A stretch of 64,000 nucleotides of DNA from Deltaproteobacteria bacterium (GCA_947445035.1 CANFCK010000004.1:124001-188000), one strand, 5' to 3'; counted from the stretch's first letter, positions 9,134 to 18,350 are shown. Notes: generated from the sequence alone by a model not told the origin. Translations and numbers: made by a program.

Positions 9134-10115
9134 GTGGCGGGCTCCATGCGCGAAGCGAGCAGGTTGGCTCCCACCACGGAGACGGCGATCGCAAGCGCCG
9201 GGAAGACCATCGGCCACCACGCGGATGTGACCGTTGCCGCGCCCGAGGCCACCAGTGCACCCCAACTGGGATTCCCGCCGCCGACGCCGGTGCCGAGGTA
9301 GGCCAACGCCGCCTCCGTCAGCATGGTTCCGCCCACCGCCAGCGTCGCGTAGGTCGCGACGCTCGGGAGCACAGCCGGCACCACGTGTCGGCGCAGGATC
9401 CGGGGCTCCCGCACGCCAAGGGCCCGCGCCGCGGTGACGTAGTCCGACTCCCGAATCGAGAGCACCTGCGTCCTCACGACGCGCGCGATGCCCATCCACC
9501 CCGTCAGGCCCAGCACCACCGCGACGGCCAGCGGCCGCGTCGAGGTGCCGGGCAGCAGGCCGATCACCACCAGCAGGAGCACCAATCGGGGGAGGGCCAG
9601 GAGTAGATCGGTCAGGCCCATCAGCGCGCGCTCGGTCCAGCCGCCGACGATTCCCGCGACGACCCCGATTGCGGTGCCCACTCCCGTGCCGATCGCAACC
9701 GCGAGCGCGCTGACGCCCAGCGAGACGCGGCCCCCTACAGGGTGAGCGTCCATACGTCGCGCCGTGCGCCGTCGGTGCCGAACCAGTAGCCCCAGCGCGG
9801 GCTGGCCGAGAGCGGTGTCGGCTCGTGACTGGGCGGGTGGCCGGTGAGCAGCGGCGCAAGCAGCGTCGTGAGCACGGCGAGCACGACGATGGTCTGACCA
9901 AGCTGCCCGGGGCGTTGCTCCGACGGCGCCGCCCTCCGGACCTCGCGAATGGCGACGCCCGCCGCGATGAAGAAGGCCACCACCGCCACCACGGTTCCGG
10001 CCCGCTCCTGCTGCCACAACGTTGGCAGCTGCGGCGCGCCCACTACGGCGGCGCGCAGGAGGACGAGCCCTACGAGGGCCACGCGGGCGCGCTGATAGAG
10101 GGTGGTGCCGCTCAC
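9130..10115 (-). pseudogene. Peptide ABC transporter permease (DppC type) split by a frameshift
   Basis: Inner-membrane permease broken into two overlapping frames. Part A (9735-10115, GTG start overlapping the DppB-type stop as GTGA) encodes 126 residues with about three membrane segments and ends WYFGTD-like: the DppC hallmark FGTDGARRDVWTLTL then stop. Part B (9130-9753, ATG at 9753) resumes in another frame at PVGGRVSLGVSALAVAIG and continues through the remaining spans and the EAA loop (TAARALGVREPRILRRH). In intact DppC proteins GTDxxGRD is followed directly by GxRxSL, so one base has been lost near 9738-9744. Either the gene is mutated, the sequence has an error next to the C5 run, or part B is re-initiated within the 19-base overlap. 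All other importer genes are intact. Confidence 0.8.
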
Positions 10116-11065
10116 TGGGTCAGCCGGATCCGCGGGTCCGCCCACGCTGCGGCGAGCTCCGTGAGCGCTCCCCCAATCGCGACGAGGGCCGCGAAGAAGT
10201 AGAAAACCCCCAGCACCACCGGCGCGTCGCCGGACTGAACCGCCTCGACGAGGACCCGCCCCAGCCCGGGCCAGGCGAAAAGTGATTCGCACACCACGGC
10301 GCCCGAGAGCACCGCCGGGAGCTGCAACCCCACAAGTGCGATGGTGGGGAGCAGCGCGTTGCGGAGCGCGTGCACCAGCACCACGCGCCGCTCCGAGACG
10401 CCTTTGGCGCGTGCGGTACGGACGTAGTCCTGACCCAGCGCACCGAGCATCGCCCCCCGGATGAACCGCGCGTCGGCGGCGGCGCTGGCCAGCCCGAGGG
10501 TGAGCGCCGGGAGCAGCAGGTGCTGCGCTCGCTCGATCAGGGTCGCCGCGATCCAGGGGGTGGGGCTCCCGGTGACGGGCCAGTCGGGAATCGCGGCGCT
10601 GGTGAGGTGAAGAAGCGCCAACCCAAGCGCAAAAATCGGCAGTGACGCCAACGAGAGGGTCGCCACCGACACGGCCAGGTCGAGCGGTCGGCCATGTCGA
10701 ACCGCCTGGGCCACGCCGAGCGGGAGGCCGAACCCGTGACCGATCACCAGACCGCTGAGGCCGAGCGCCATGGTGGCCGGCAACGCTTCCACCAGCAGGC
10801 TCCAAACGGGCACGTGTTTGGCGATCGACAGCCCCAGGTCCAGGGTGAGGAGGCTCTGCATCGCGATCCAAAACCGCACGGGAGCGGGGTCGTCGCATCC
10901 CATGGCGGCGCGCATGGCCGCGATCGTGGCGGGGGCGCCATCGGGATCAAGCACGAGCGAACAGGCGTCGCCGGGAAGGGCCTCCACGAGCAACCAGGTC
11001 AGCACGGCCACCGCGCTCATCAGGATCGCGACGTGCAGCAGTTTGTGGAGGAGCCAGGTCTTCAC
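10112..11065 (-). CDS. Peptide ABC transporter permease, DppB type
   Basis: 317-residue inner-membrane subunit of the peptide importer. The N-terminal span (HVAILMSAVAVLTWLLVEALPGD) followed by the periplasmic loop ending in LTLDLGLSI is typical of DppB/OppB. The cytoplasmic EAA loop (DYVRTARAKGVSERRVVLVHALRNALLP) that docks on the ATPase is well conserved, as is the C-terminal segment containing LFAWPGLGRVLVEAV. It lies five bases after the binding-protein gene, and its stop overlaps the start of the frameshifted second permease. Substrate is not evident; oligopeptides, dipeptides and nickel are all handled by this family. Confidence 0.9.
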   Translation of the reverse strand: MKTWLLHKLLHVAILMSAVAVLTWLLVEALPGDACSLVLDPDGAPATIAAMRAAMGCDDPAPVRFWIAMQSLLTLDLGLSIAKHVPVWSLLVEALPATMALGLSGLVIGHGFGLPLGVAQAVRHGRPLDLAVSVATLSLASLPIFALGLALLHLTSAAIPDWPVTGSPTPWIAATLIERAQHLLLPALTLGLASAAADARFIRGAMLGALGQDYVRTARAKGVSERRVVLVHALRNALLPTIALVGLQLPAVLSGAVVCESLFAWPGLGRVLVEAVQSGDAPVVLGVFYFFAALVAIGGALTELAAAWADPRIRLTQ

Positions 11066-11070
11066 GGGGC

Positions 11071-12789
11071 TTATTGCTTGTACTTCACCTTGTCCGGGGC
11101 CACCGTCCAGCCCTCCAGCTTGTTGAATGGCGAGATCAGGCCGACGTCGGTGTTCTCGAAGCGCCCGTTCACGGCCACGATCTCGTCCAGCCAGTAGAGG
11201 AAGGTGTACGGTTGGTCGTCGTAGACGACGCGTTGGAACTCGTTCCAGATCTCGTTCGCGCGGGTTGGGCTCGACTCGCGGACGCCCTCGTCGATGAGCG
11301 CCTGGGCTTTCGGGTTCTGGTAACTGAAGAAGTTGGATTCGCTGGTGCGCCCGAGCACCGTGGTCGGATCCACCCAGAGCCCGGCCGACCAGCCCGTCAG
11401 GGCGGCGTCGAAGTCACGACGCCGAAGGCGCTCACCCATCGCGCCCCCGGCGATGGACTCGAACTGTGCGTCCACGCCGATCGCCTTCCACTGTTCCTGC
11501 AGGATGGCGCTTACCAGAAGGTGGCGGGCGCTGCCGAGGGGCATGATCGCCGTGAACCGGAAGGGCACGCCGTCCCGGTCGATCACCCCGTCGCCGTTGG
11601 TATCGGTCCAGCCGGCGCGCGCCAGGGCCGCCCTCGCGCCCTCCACATCGTAATTCAGAGGGATGATCCCGTTTTCTCGGGACGCGCACAGCTCGGGCGT
11701 GATCGTGCTCACCGATCGGACCGCGTAGGCCTTCCCCGACGCCTTGGAGGTCAGGACGTCGGCGATGATTCGGCTGACGTCTACCGCCATGGACAGCGCC
11801 CGTCGCACCTCGACATTCGCGAAGAGCGGGTGCGGCGGCATCTTGGCGGGGTCGGGCTTGTGTCCCGCTGCCAGCTCGGCCTTCCAGGCCGCGGGATCAA
11901 TCGAGTTCCATCCGACGTAATCTTGGCCTCGGTACCCACGCGTGTGGAGCTTGATCTCGGGGTGCTCCTGCACCAGGGCGTCGGCGTCCGCGACCTGGAC
12001 CGCCTCCATCAGGTCGATCCGGCCCTGCTGCAACTCCAGCAACCGGGCCGCGTACTCGGGGAGGATACGAAACACGACGCGCGCGAGCCCGGGGGGAGGA
12101 CCGGGGTACTTCGGGTTGGGCTCGAGGGTGACGCTCTTGCCCTTTTCCCAAGCGGTCATCATCCACCGCCCCGATGACAGCGGCGACGTGGTGTTGAGCG
12201 TGTGGCTGCGGATGGCGGCGCGTTCGGCAGATGGGTCGGCGAGGATGTGGCTCGGCACCAGCTGCAAAAGGGTCGTGTTCGCCGTCATCACGGTGCGGTC
12301 ACCCCTGGTGGTGAAGTCGTAGCGGAGGTGGTGCGGATCGAGGAGCACGGGCGATTCTGGGGTCAGCAAGGCGAGGTTTCCGGAGCGTAAGCTCCCGACC
12401 GCGGGGTCTCGGATCAGCTCGGCGAGCAGGCTCAGGTCACGGGGGACGACCGGCGCGCCATCACTCCAGGCGAGGTCTTCGCGTAGCTCCAGGGTCATGC
12501 TCTTCCCGTCCTCACTCCAGGCGTACGAACTGGCGTAGTCGGGCAAGAACCTCAGTTCGCAGTCAAACTCCGCTTTCAACGGCTTTGCGCCGATCAGATC
12601 GAGCAAGCTCAGGTCGAACGCTGACTGCGCGAGCGGGGAAAGGAGGTCGTTGGGGTCCACTTTGACGCCCACCACCAGGGTGTCCAGCTTGACGGCTGCC
12701 GGGTCAACTTCCAAATCGTCGTCAGCGGCGGTACTGCATGCACATAGCCCCAGGAGGCCGATGAACGCTGCGCTGTAGCGATGGTGCAT
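11071..12789 (-). CDS. Peptide ABC transporter substrate-binding lipoprotein (SBP family 5)
   Basis: 572-residue extracytoplasmic solute-binding protein. The signal sequence MHHRYSAAFIGLLGLCAC ends in a probable lipidated cysteine. The mature protein follows the family 5 pattern: MTLELREDLAWSDGAPV for the first lobe, ANVEVRRALSMAVDVSRI in the middle, and a late segment with WNEFQRVVYDDQPYTFLY. There is no N-terminal two-span anchor, so it is tethered by lipid. It is the first gene of the importer operon and divergent from the CotH-like gene, with only about 77 bases between them for both promoters. Ligand cannot be assigned. Confidence 0.9.
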   Translation of the reverse strand: MHHRYSAAFIGLLGLCACSTAADDDLEVDPAAVKLDTLVVGVKVDPNDLLSPLAQSAFDLSLLDLIGAKPLKAEFDCELRFLPDYASSYAWSEDGKSMTLELREDLAWSDGAPVVPRDLSLLAELIRDPAVGSLRSGNLALLTPESPVLLDPHHLRYDFTTRGDRTVMTANTTLLQLVPSHILADPSAERAAIRSHTLNTTSPLSSGRWMMTAWEKGKSVTLEPNPKYPGPPPGLARVVFRILPEYAARLLELQQGRIDLMEAVQVADADALVQEHPEIKLHTRGYRGQDYVGWNSIDPAAWKAELAAGHKPDPAKMPPHPLFANVEVRRALSMAVDVSRIIADVLTSKASGKAYAVRSVSTITPELCASRENGIIPLNYDVEGARAALARAGWTDTNGDGVIDRDGVPFRFTAIMPLGSARHLLVSAILQEQWKAIGVDAQFESIAGGAMGERLRRRDFDAALTGWSAGLWVDPTTVLGRTSESNFFSYQNPKAQALIDEGVRESSPTRANEIWNEFQRVVYDDQPYTFLYWLDEIVAVNGRFENTDVGLISPFNKLEGWTVAPDKVKYKQ

Positions 12790-12866
12790 GCGGTGGGTCC
12801 GCCTCCGGCGGGGGGTTATACCACGACGTCTGCCCGCTCCCCGGGTACGGTGGGAACACGCTGTTC

Positions 12867-14066
12867 TTGATGTGGGGATGCGACGCCGGCGGGGCTCCGG
12901 GGCCCGGGCCGACCGGGACTGACCCGATCGACGAGCTGCCGGGGGACACCGCGGACACCGGCGAGCCGGAGGACACTGCGGACCCGCCGGACGGCTACGA
13001 CTTTCTCTTCGGGCTCGACCGCGTCCACACCATCGACATCACCCTGTCGGACGGGAGCAAGCGGGCATTGGCTCGCGCGCCCAAGGAGTACGTCGAGGGT
13101 GGCGCAACCATCGATGGCGAGGCCTTCGATCTGGTCGGCATCCGGCTCAAGGGGTCGGGGTCCTTTTACGATTTGTCCGGAAAGGCGGCCTTCAAGATTG
13201 ACTTCAACCGATACGATCCCGACCAGAGCTTCCACGGCAAGGGCAAGCTCACGCTCAACAACATGACGCACGACGAGACGCAGGTCCACGAGGTCGTCGC
13301 GTACGCCGCGTTCGGTGCAGCGGGTTTGCCGACGTCGCGGGTGGGTTATGCGTGGGTGACGGTCAACGGCGTGGACTATGGCCTGTACGCCAACGTCGAG
13401 TCGCCCGACCGCGACTACCTCGAACGCAACTTTGGCGTGCGCGAGGGGAACTTGTATGAGGGTGGGTATCCGGAGTACCCCGACTCGTGGGAGCACGCGG
13501 ACTTCACCGCGGGTGAGGCTCACAATTTCCAGCTGGAGACCGGGGTCGATCTGGGCTGGTCCGATATCGACGCGGTGGTGACGGCCTTGTCGGCGGAGGA
13601 ACTGGAGCCGACGTTGGCGGGCGTTGTAGATCTGAACGCCTACGCGAAGTTCCAGATCGTCGAGTCGTGGTCCGGGCAGTGGGACGGCTACGCCTTCGCC
13701 TCCAACAACTTCCGCGTGTACGTCGACCACGGCGGCACGGGCTTGCTCTACATGGCGCCTACCGGGCTCGACTACTGCTTCACCAGCTACGGGGGTCGCA
13801 TGAGCCGCGCGTCGTCCCCGCTGGGCGCGATTTGTCAGCGCGACGAGGCCTGTAGGGCCCACTTCGCCGCCGTGACCGATCAGGTGCTCGCCGACATCGA
13901 TGCCGCCGGGCTCGAAGCGCTGATGGATGAGGCGGTCGCCCTGACCCGCCCCTACGTCGAGGAGGATCCGCGAAATTTCATCGACGAACGAAACCTGGAT
14001 GCCTCGATCGAATCGATGCGGACGTGGATCCAGGAGCGGAGCGCTGCCGTCGGGAACTGGTACTGA
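12867..14066 (+). CDS. CotH-like kinase-domain lipoprotein
   Basis: About 399 residues. The CotH family (named for a Bacillus spore-coat protein kinase) is widespread as secreted proteins in myxobacteria. Recognisable CotH stretches are GIRLKGSGSFYDLSGKAAFKIDF, shown here as GSGSF and KAAFKIDFNRY, then KLTLNNMTHDET and the NGVDYGLYANVE segment. After a very short hydrophobic N-terminus (LFLMWGC) comes an acidic Pro/Thr/Asp linker of about 35 residues typical of lipoproteins. The start is uncertain: TTG at 12867 or ATG at 12870, and the leader is unusually short, so a non-standard start upstream is possible. It stands alone between divergent and convergent genes. Kinase activity of this member is not assured. 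Confidence 0.8.
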   Translation: MMWGCDAGGAPGPGPTGTDPIDELPGDTADTGEPEDTADPPDGYDFLFGLDRVHTIDITLSDGSKRALARAPKEYVEGGATIDGEAFDLVGIRLKGSGSFYDLSGKAAFKIDFNRYDPDQSFHGKGKLTLNNMTHDETQVHEVVAYAAFGAAGLPTSRVGYAWVTVNGVDYGLYANVESPDRDYLERNFGVREGNLYEGGYPEYPDSWEHADFTAGEAHNFQLETGVDLGWSDIDAVVTALSAEELEPTLAGVVDLNAYAKFQIVESWSGQWDGYAFASNNFRVYVDHGGTGLLYMAPTGLDYCFTSYGGRMSRASSPLGAICQRDEACRAHFAAVTDQVLADIDAAGLEALMDEAVALTRPYVEEDPRNFIDERNLDASIESMRTWIQERSAAVGNWY

Positions 14067-14078
14067 ACCCGCCTCAAA

Positions 14079-15044
14079 TCAGGCCGCCGCCGCCTCCCCC
14101 AACGTCAACCGGCGAAACACCTCTTCGAGCGAGTTCCGCTCGCGCGTGAGCTCCACAAGTCGAAGGCCGTGGCTCGCCGCGACCTCGAAGAGATCGGTGC
14201 GCACGTCGCGACTGGCCATCACTTCGTAGGGGTAGACACCTCGGTCGTCGGAGGTCTGGAGGCTGGCGGCGTGGACCCCAGGGATCGCGGTGATGAGCGA
14301 GCGGAGATCGGCCTCCGGGAGGCGTACGGCACCGTCGGTGAACGTCGCGCGGTACAGGTCGCCGCCCGCCACGGCCGCGTGGACCTCGTCGATGGGCGCG
14401 TCGGCGACGAGCTCGCCGCGGTTGAGGATGAGCACCCGGTCGCAGGTCGCCTGCACCTCCTGCAGGATGTGCGTGCTGAGGATGACCGTGCGCGACTGGC
14501 CGATGCGGCGGATGAGGTTGCGGATCGCCAGGATCTGGTTCGGATCCAGCCCGCTGGTCGGCTCGTCCAGGATCAAAACCGGCGGCTGGTGGAGCAGGGC
14601 CTGGGCCAGCCCGACGCGCTGGCGGTAGCCCTTGGACAGGGTTCCAGCCCGCTGATCGAGGCGGTCAGCGATGTCACATTCCGCCGCGACCCGGTCGATG
14701 GCCGCGGCGCGTTCGGCGCTGGCAAGGCCACGCACCCGGCCGATGAACTCAAGGTAGTCTCGCACCAGCATGTCGGCGTACACCGGAGCGGACTCCGGCA
14801 GGTAGCCAATCCGGGAGCGAACGGCGAGGCTGTCGGAGACGCAGTCGAGTCCGTGGACGCGCGCGACTCCGCCGCTGGGACTGACGAAGCCGGTCAGGAT
14901 CTTCATCGTAGTGGTCTTTCCTGCGCCATTCGGACCGAGGAAGCCCACGATTTCCCCGCGACGGATCGTGAAGCCGATGCCCCTGAGGGCCGCAAAGCCG
15001 CCATAGGCCTTGGTCAGCCCCTCGACCTCGATCATCTCGTCCAT
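14079..15044 (-). CDS. ABC transporter ATP-binding protein (GldA/export type)
   Basis: 321-residue ATPase with Walker A GPNGAGKTT, signature LSKGYRQRVGLAQALLH and Walker B VLILDEPTSGLDP, followed by a C-terminal extension after about residue 220 like that of the gliding/ABC-2 export ATPases (GldA family). Start taken at ATG 15044 (MDEMIEVEGL); a second ATG three codons on is also possible. The longer open frame to 15434 only mirrors the lipoprotein gene on the other strand. No permease lies next to it in the window: the neighbours are lipoprotein genes on the plus strand. It may therefore serve a membrane partner encoded elsewhere. Confidence 0.88.
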   Translation of the reverse strand: MDEMIEVEGLTKAYGGFAALRGIGFTIRRGEIVGFLGPNGAGKTTTMKILTGFVSPSGGVARVHGLDCVSDSLAVRSRIGYLPESAPVYADMLVRDYLEFIGRVRGLASAERAAAIDRVAAECDIADRLDQRAGTLSKGYRQRVGLAQALLHQPPVLILDEPTSGLDPNQILAIRNLIRRIGQSRTVILSTHILQEVQATCDRVLILNRGELVADAPIDEVHAAVAGGDLYRATFTDGAVRLPEADLRSLITAIPGVHAASLQTSDDRGVYPYEVMASRDVRTDLFEVAASHGLRLVELTRERNSLEEVFRRLTLGEAAAA

Positions 15045-15116
15045 GCCGCGGCTTAGCACGTTGTTGACGGCGGTTCCGGTGGTGGCGTTGTATCCTTGCT
15101 CGCCTTCGGAGCCTTC

Positions 15117-15902
15117 ATGTCTCTCTTCGCGATCCTTTTGGCTTGTAGCGACAACACGCTGGTCGTCGACGGCGCCGAGGATGGCGCGGGCGCCGACCCG
15201 GCGGCCGAAGAAGAGCTCGACCTCACTTGGGACAACGCACGCCTGGTGATAGAAGAACCGCTCAGCGGCGCCTTCCTCCCGATGGAGGAAGACTCTGCGT
15301 TCACGGCGGTGGTCATGGGCGCCGACGGCACGGTGCTGGACTTCCCCGGCGTCACCTGGTCCAGCGATGTCGACACGGGCTGGGCGCTCGCCGGTGCCGC
15401 GGCGATCGACGGGCAACTTGCGTTGGGGATCCACGCGATCACCGCTGAAGCGCTGCTTCCGAACGGGGATCGGCTCGCCTACACCGTCGGTGGCGTGCTC
15501 AAGCAGAGCGTTTACGCGGGCGTGTATGTCGGTGCGCTCACAGTATCGGCCGAAGCCGAGTACAACGGCACGCCGATTTCGGTGGGATGCAGCGGCCCCC
15601 TGACGCTGATCGTGGACGCTGAAGGCGAGACGGCCACCGGCGATGCCGGCTGTCTTTTGAGCTTGCTCGGCTACGACATCGACACCGCCTACGATTTCGC
15701 GCTCGACAACGACGCTGGCGCCCTTTCCGGCGAAGCCGCGATCGACCTCTCCTTCTACAGCCTTCCGGTCGCGACCGAGGGTACGTTGACCGAAGCGGGC
15801 GAGTTGGAGGGCACCTTCGGCGCCGACGTCGCCGGCTTTGTCGCGCTCGACGCTAGCTACAGCGCGACGCGCATCACGCGCGACCTCTCGACCATCGAGT
15901 AA
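15117..15902 (+). CDS. Lipoprotein of unknown function
   Basis: 261-residue exported protein. MSLFAILLACSDN is a compact signal peptide with lipidation cysteine, then an acidic linker (GAEDGAGADPAAEEEL). The remainder is predicted to be mainly beta structure, with a central part similar in style to surface adhesion or sugar-binding lipoproteins (repeated GALSGEAAID and TLTEAGELEGTFGADV phrases), and two cysteines that could pair (VGCSGP, AGCLLSL). No family recognised. ATG at 15117 is chosen over the TTG at 15096 because it gives the classical signal. It diverges from the ABC ATPase gene and converges with the next lipoprotein gene only three bases away. Confidence 0.72.
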   Translation: MSLFAILLACSDNTLVVDGAEDGAGADPAAEEELDLTWDNARLVIEEPLSGAFLPMEEDSAFTAVVMGADGTVLDFPGVTWSSDVDTGWALAGAAAIDGQLALGIHAITAEALLPNGDRLAYTVGGVLKQSVYAGVYVGALTVSAEAEYNGTPISVGCSGPLTLIVDAEGETATGDAGCLLSLLGYDIDTAYDFALDNDAGALSGEAAIDLSFYSLPVATEGTLTEAGELEGTFGADVAGFVALDASYSATRITRDLSTIE

Positions 15903-15905
15903 AGC

Positions 15906-16595
15906 TTACGGGAAGCGGGCCACGATTTCGAATGCGTAGGCCTCCCAGCTGTCCGCCGTCGGGTCCAGGGGCACCAAGAAGCCGTCGACCCACGTGACAA
16001 ACGCGTAGCGGCCGGGGCCGAGCACCGGCCGTAGATGTTGGTGTCCCGGGCTCAACTCGGCGATGGGCACAACGATCGCGTTGCCGACCGGCGACCAGAA
16101 GCGGCCGCCATCCTTGGTCGTCAAGCGGATCGCGCACCCTTCGGTGTCCAATGCATGGAGGCGCCAGTCGGAGCCGTGGACGTCGAAGATCGAAGGGTCG
16201 GGGGTGGTCGTCGGCAGCGGCGTGTCGGGGCCGAGGCAGAAGCGCTGTTCGGTCGCGGTGACCGTGCGCAGCAGCGGGCTCGTTGGAATCAGCACCAGGT
16301 CGGGCTCCAGGTACAGTCCGACGACCGTCGGCCACGGAACGAGCGTGACGGCGGCGGCGGCGGGCGCAAGCGCTCCGGTGGCGTCCACGCTCAGGTGCCC
16401 GGCGGCGTGCGCCGGGTGCGACAAGACGAAGTGGTGGAGCCCGCGCGCGCATCGCGTCCGGAAGGTGCCGTCGTGAGCGGAAACGGCGGCGCAGTCCGCT
16501 CCGGTGAGTTGCGCGCCGGCGATGGGCGTGCCCGAAGCTTCGCTGACCAGCCCAGTCACCTCGACCTCGCAGCCGAGCATCACGACGATGAGCAT
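15906..16595 (-). CDS. Lipoprotein with carboxypeptidase-regulatory-like (CarboxypepD_reg) domain
   Basis: 229 residues. The leader MLIVVMLGCEVE carries the lipobox cysteine. Directly after it comes EVTGLVSEASGTPIAGAQL, the start of a carboxypeptidase regulatory-like beta-sandwich (the G-x-V...G-x-PIAGA pattern). The rest, including a second region GYxxVTWVDG-like near the C-terminus, is not assigned. Such domains occur as spacers in surface proteins. It overlaps nothing, lies 15 bases downstream of the small gene at 16832 on the same strand and could be cotranscribed with it. Confidence 0.65.
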   Translation of the reverse strand: MLIVVMLGCEVEVTGLVSEASGTPIAGAQLTGADCAAVSAHDGTFRTRCARGLHHFVLSHPAHAAGHLSVDATGALAPAAAAVTLVPWPTVVGLYLEPDLVLIPTSPLLRTVTATEQRFCLGPDTPLPTTTPDPSIFDVHGSDWRLHALDTEGCAIRLTTKDGGRFWSPVGNAIVVPIAELSPGHQHLRPVLGPGRYAFVTWVDGFLVPLDPTADSWEAYAFEIVARFP

Positions 16596-16610
16596 CAAGT
16601 CGGCTCGACC

Positions 16611-16832
16611 CTAGCCGAGCAGGAGGACGTGATCGACCTTGGCGCCCGGGATGACTACCCGTTGGGCTGGCCCCTCCAGCCGGGTCCCGGTCTCGTTGAG
16701 CCAGGTGTCGACGGCGACCACCCAGCCCAGCGGCTTCTCCTCCTCAAGCACGCCTTCGACCACCACCGCCCCCCGCGGGATGTACCCGGGCAGCGTGAAG
16801 AACGGCTGTTTGAGGAAGATTCGCACGCGCAT
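16611..16832 (-). CDS. Small hypothetical protein
   Basis: 73 residues, start MRVRIFLKQPFF at 16832 (an in-frame ATG at 16853 is possible but less compact). No signal peptide or membrane span; short beta-rich sequence with RGAVVVEGVLEEEKPLGWVV and VIPGAKVDHVLLL. It has the composition of a real cytosolic protein, not of a shadow frame, and is placed just upstream of the CarboxypepD_reg lipoprotein gene on the same strand with a 15-base gap. The 90 bases between it and the cyclophilin gene hold promoters for both directions. Function unknown. Confidence 0.5.
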   Translation of the reverse strand: MRVRIFLKQPFFTLPGYIPRGAVVVEGVLEEEKPLGWVVAVDTWLNETGTRLEGPAQRVVIPGAKVDHVLLLG

Positions 16833-16922
16833 CGGGGCTCCAAACCGTGGCAAGGTGTAACGCGGAGTAAAGCAAAGCTGGCCAGATCACTCTTGACGTG
16901 TCTATACTTGGGCAGACATATC

Positions 16923-17612
16923 GTGCGTTGCATCGGAACCATCGTCTTCCTAATCCTGACGCCCCTGGCCGGTGCGCAGGCAGCCGAGCCGCTCGCGGTG
17001 TGGCTGCGACAGGTCCGGACGCCTGCGAACGAGGACGGTGGCGGGGGCGCTTCGCCAGTTCAGGAGCTGCTGCCGGTGGGGCTCGTCGCGCCGGGGGAGG
17101 TGCTTTTTGCCACCCTGCGTACGTCCCGAGGGGCGATCGAGTGCGAGCTGGCGCACGAAGCAGCCCCGTATTCGGTGAGGACGTTCGTCGAACTGGCCAG
17201 GGGGGTGCGCGAATGGGTGGACCCCCGCTCCGGCGCCCGGGTGATGCGCCCACTCTACAACGGCACCCTTTTCCATCGCGTCCTGCCCGGTTTCTTGGTG
17301 CAGGGCGGCGATCCTGGCGGCACGGGCACCGGGGGCCCAGGGTTCTCGTACCCCGATGAGATCGCGGGGGAAGCGATCTTCGATCGAGCGGGCATCCTGG
17401 CGCTGGCAAACCGAGGCCCGAACACCAACGGCTCCCAATTCTTCGTCACCGCCGGTCCAGCGCACCACCTGGACGGGCGGTACACCCGCCTTGGCCTTTG
17501 CGGCGACCTCGACGTCATCGATCAGATCGCGAGGGTCCCGCGCGGGGAGGGAAATCGGCCGGTGGAGCCAGTCGTCCTCCGCAGCGTGGAGATCGTCGCG
17601 CGGCGGCGTTAG
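16923..17612 (+). CDS. Secreted cyclophilin-type peptidyl-prolyl isomerase
   Basis: 229-residue peptidyl-prolyl cis-trans isomerase helping protein folding outside the cytoplasm. The GTG at 16923 gives a classical cleavable signal (VRCIGTIVFLILTPLAGAQA). Cyclophilin motifs follow in order: LFHRVLPGFLVQGGDP (active-site Phe-His-Arg and Gln), NTNGSQFFVTAGP and a final substrate-loop region LDGRYTRLGLCGD. Catalytic residues appear intact. It is followed after 9 bases by a second cyclophilin gene, evidently a tandem duplication; this copy lacks a lipobox, so it should be periplasmic and soluble. The two share the inserted phrase REWxDPRxG, placed between the first strand and FHR. Confidence 0.9.
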   Translation: MRCIGTIVFLILTPLAGAQAAEPLAVWLRQVRTPANEDGGGGASPVQELLPVGLVAPGEVLFATLRTSRGAIECELAHEAAPYSVRTFVELARGVREWVDPRSGARVMRPLYNGTLFHRVLPGFLVQGGDPGGTGTGGPGFSYPDEIAGEAIFDRAGILALANRGPNTNGSQFFVTAGPAHHLDGRYTRLGLCGDLDVIDQIARVPRGEGNRPVEPVVLRSVEIVARRR

Positions 17613-17621
17613 CCTGCGACC

Positions 17622-18344
17622 ATGCTCCTCCTCCTCTCGCTCCTGGCGTGCAAAGACCAGGCCACCCTCGACGAAAACGAAAAGCTCAAGATGCGCGTGG
17701 GCGATCTTGAACGAGCCAACGGCAGGCTCGAGAGGGACAATGAGGCGCTGAAGGCCCATGCCGCGCGGGCGGACGCCGAACGGGTGGACACCGCCAACGC
17801 TGGCCGCCTCGGGGTTTTGGGCATGAAGCCGGGTCAGAAGCTGTTGGCGACGTTCAAGACCAGCATGGGCGACATCCACTGCACGCTCCGGCATCAACAA
17901 GCCCCGGAAACGGTGCTCAATTTCGTGCAGTTGGCGCGCGGCGAGCGCGAATGGACCGACCCCCGCACGGGCAGTGTCACCAAGGCGCCGCTGTACAGCG
18001 GGACGATCTTTCACCGGGTCATTCCCGACTTCATGATCCAGGGTGGGGATCCGCTCGGAAACGGGACCGGAGGCCCCGGCTATGAATTCGCGGACGAAGT
18101 CGGCGAGTTCACCGTCTTCGACCACACGGCCATCCTCGCCATGGCCAACGCCGGTCCCGACACCAACGGCTCCCAATTCTTCATCACCGAGAACATGCCC
18201 ACCCACCTCAACGGCAAGCACACCATCTTCGGGGACTGCGAGGAGCTGGACCTCGTCAAGAAGATCGCCCGGGTGCCCGCCGCCAAGAACGACCGGCCCG
18301 ACGTCGACGTGGTCCTCACCGCGGTCGAGATCTCTGCCGGGTAG
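17622..18344 (+). CDS. Lipoprotein cyclophilin-type peptidyl-prolyl isomerase
   Basis: 240 residues. MLLLLSLLACKDQ is a lipoprotein signal, followed by a short coiled-coil segment (about residues 15-55, LDENEKLKMRVGDLERANGRL) and then a cyclophilin domain with IFHRVIPDFMIQGGDP, NTNGSQFFIT and LNGKHTIFGDC. Active-site residues are intact. Compared with the upstream copy it is membrane-anchored and has the coiled coil, so the pair may act at different places in the envelope. A 9-base spacing suggests one transcript. It converges with the gene at 18351 across six bases. Confidence 0.9.
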   Translation: MLLLLSLLACKDQATLDENEKLKMRVGDLERANGRLERDNEALKAHAARADAERVDTANAGRLGVLGMKPGQKLLATFKTSMGDIHCTLRHQQAPETVLNFVQLARGEREWTDPRTGSVTKAPLYSGTIFHRVIPDFMIQGGDPLGNGTGGPGYEFADEVGEFTVFDHTAILAMANAGPDTNGSQFFITENMPTHLNGKHTIFGDCEELDLVKKIARVPAAKNDRPDVDVVLTAVEISAG

Positions 18345-18350
18345 ACGGCA

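Noticed and set aside
16893..16921. TTGACG and TATACT boxes before the first cyclophilin gene
   Set aside because: Spacing between them is only four bases, and any -10 box properly spaced from TTGACG would touch the GTG start; not accepted as a promoter.
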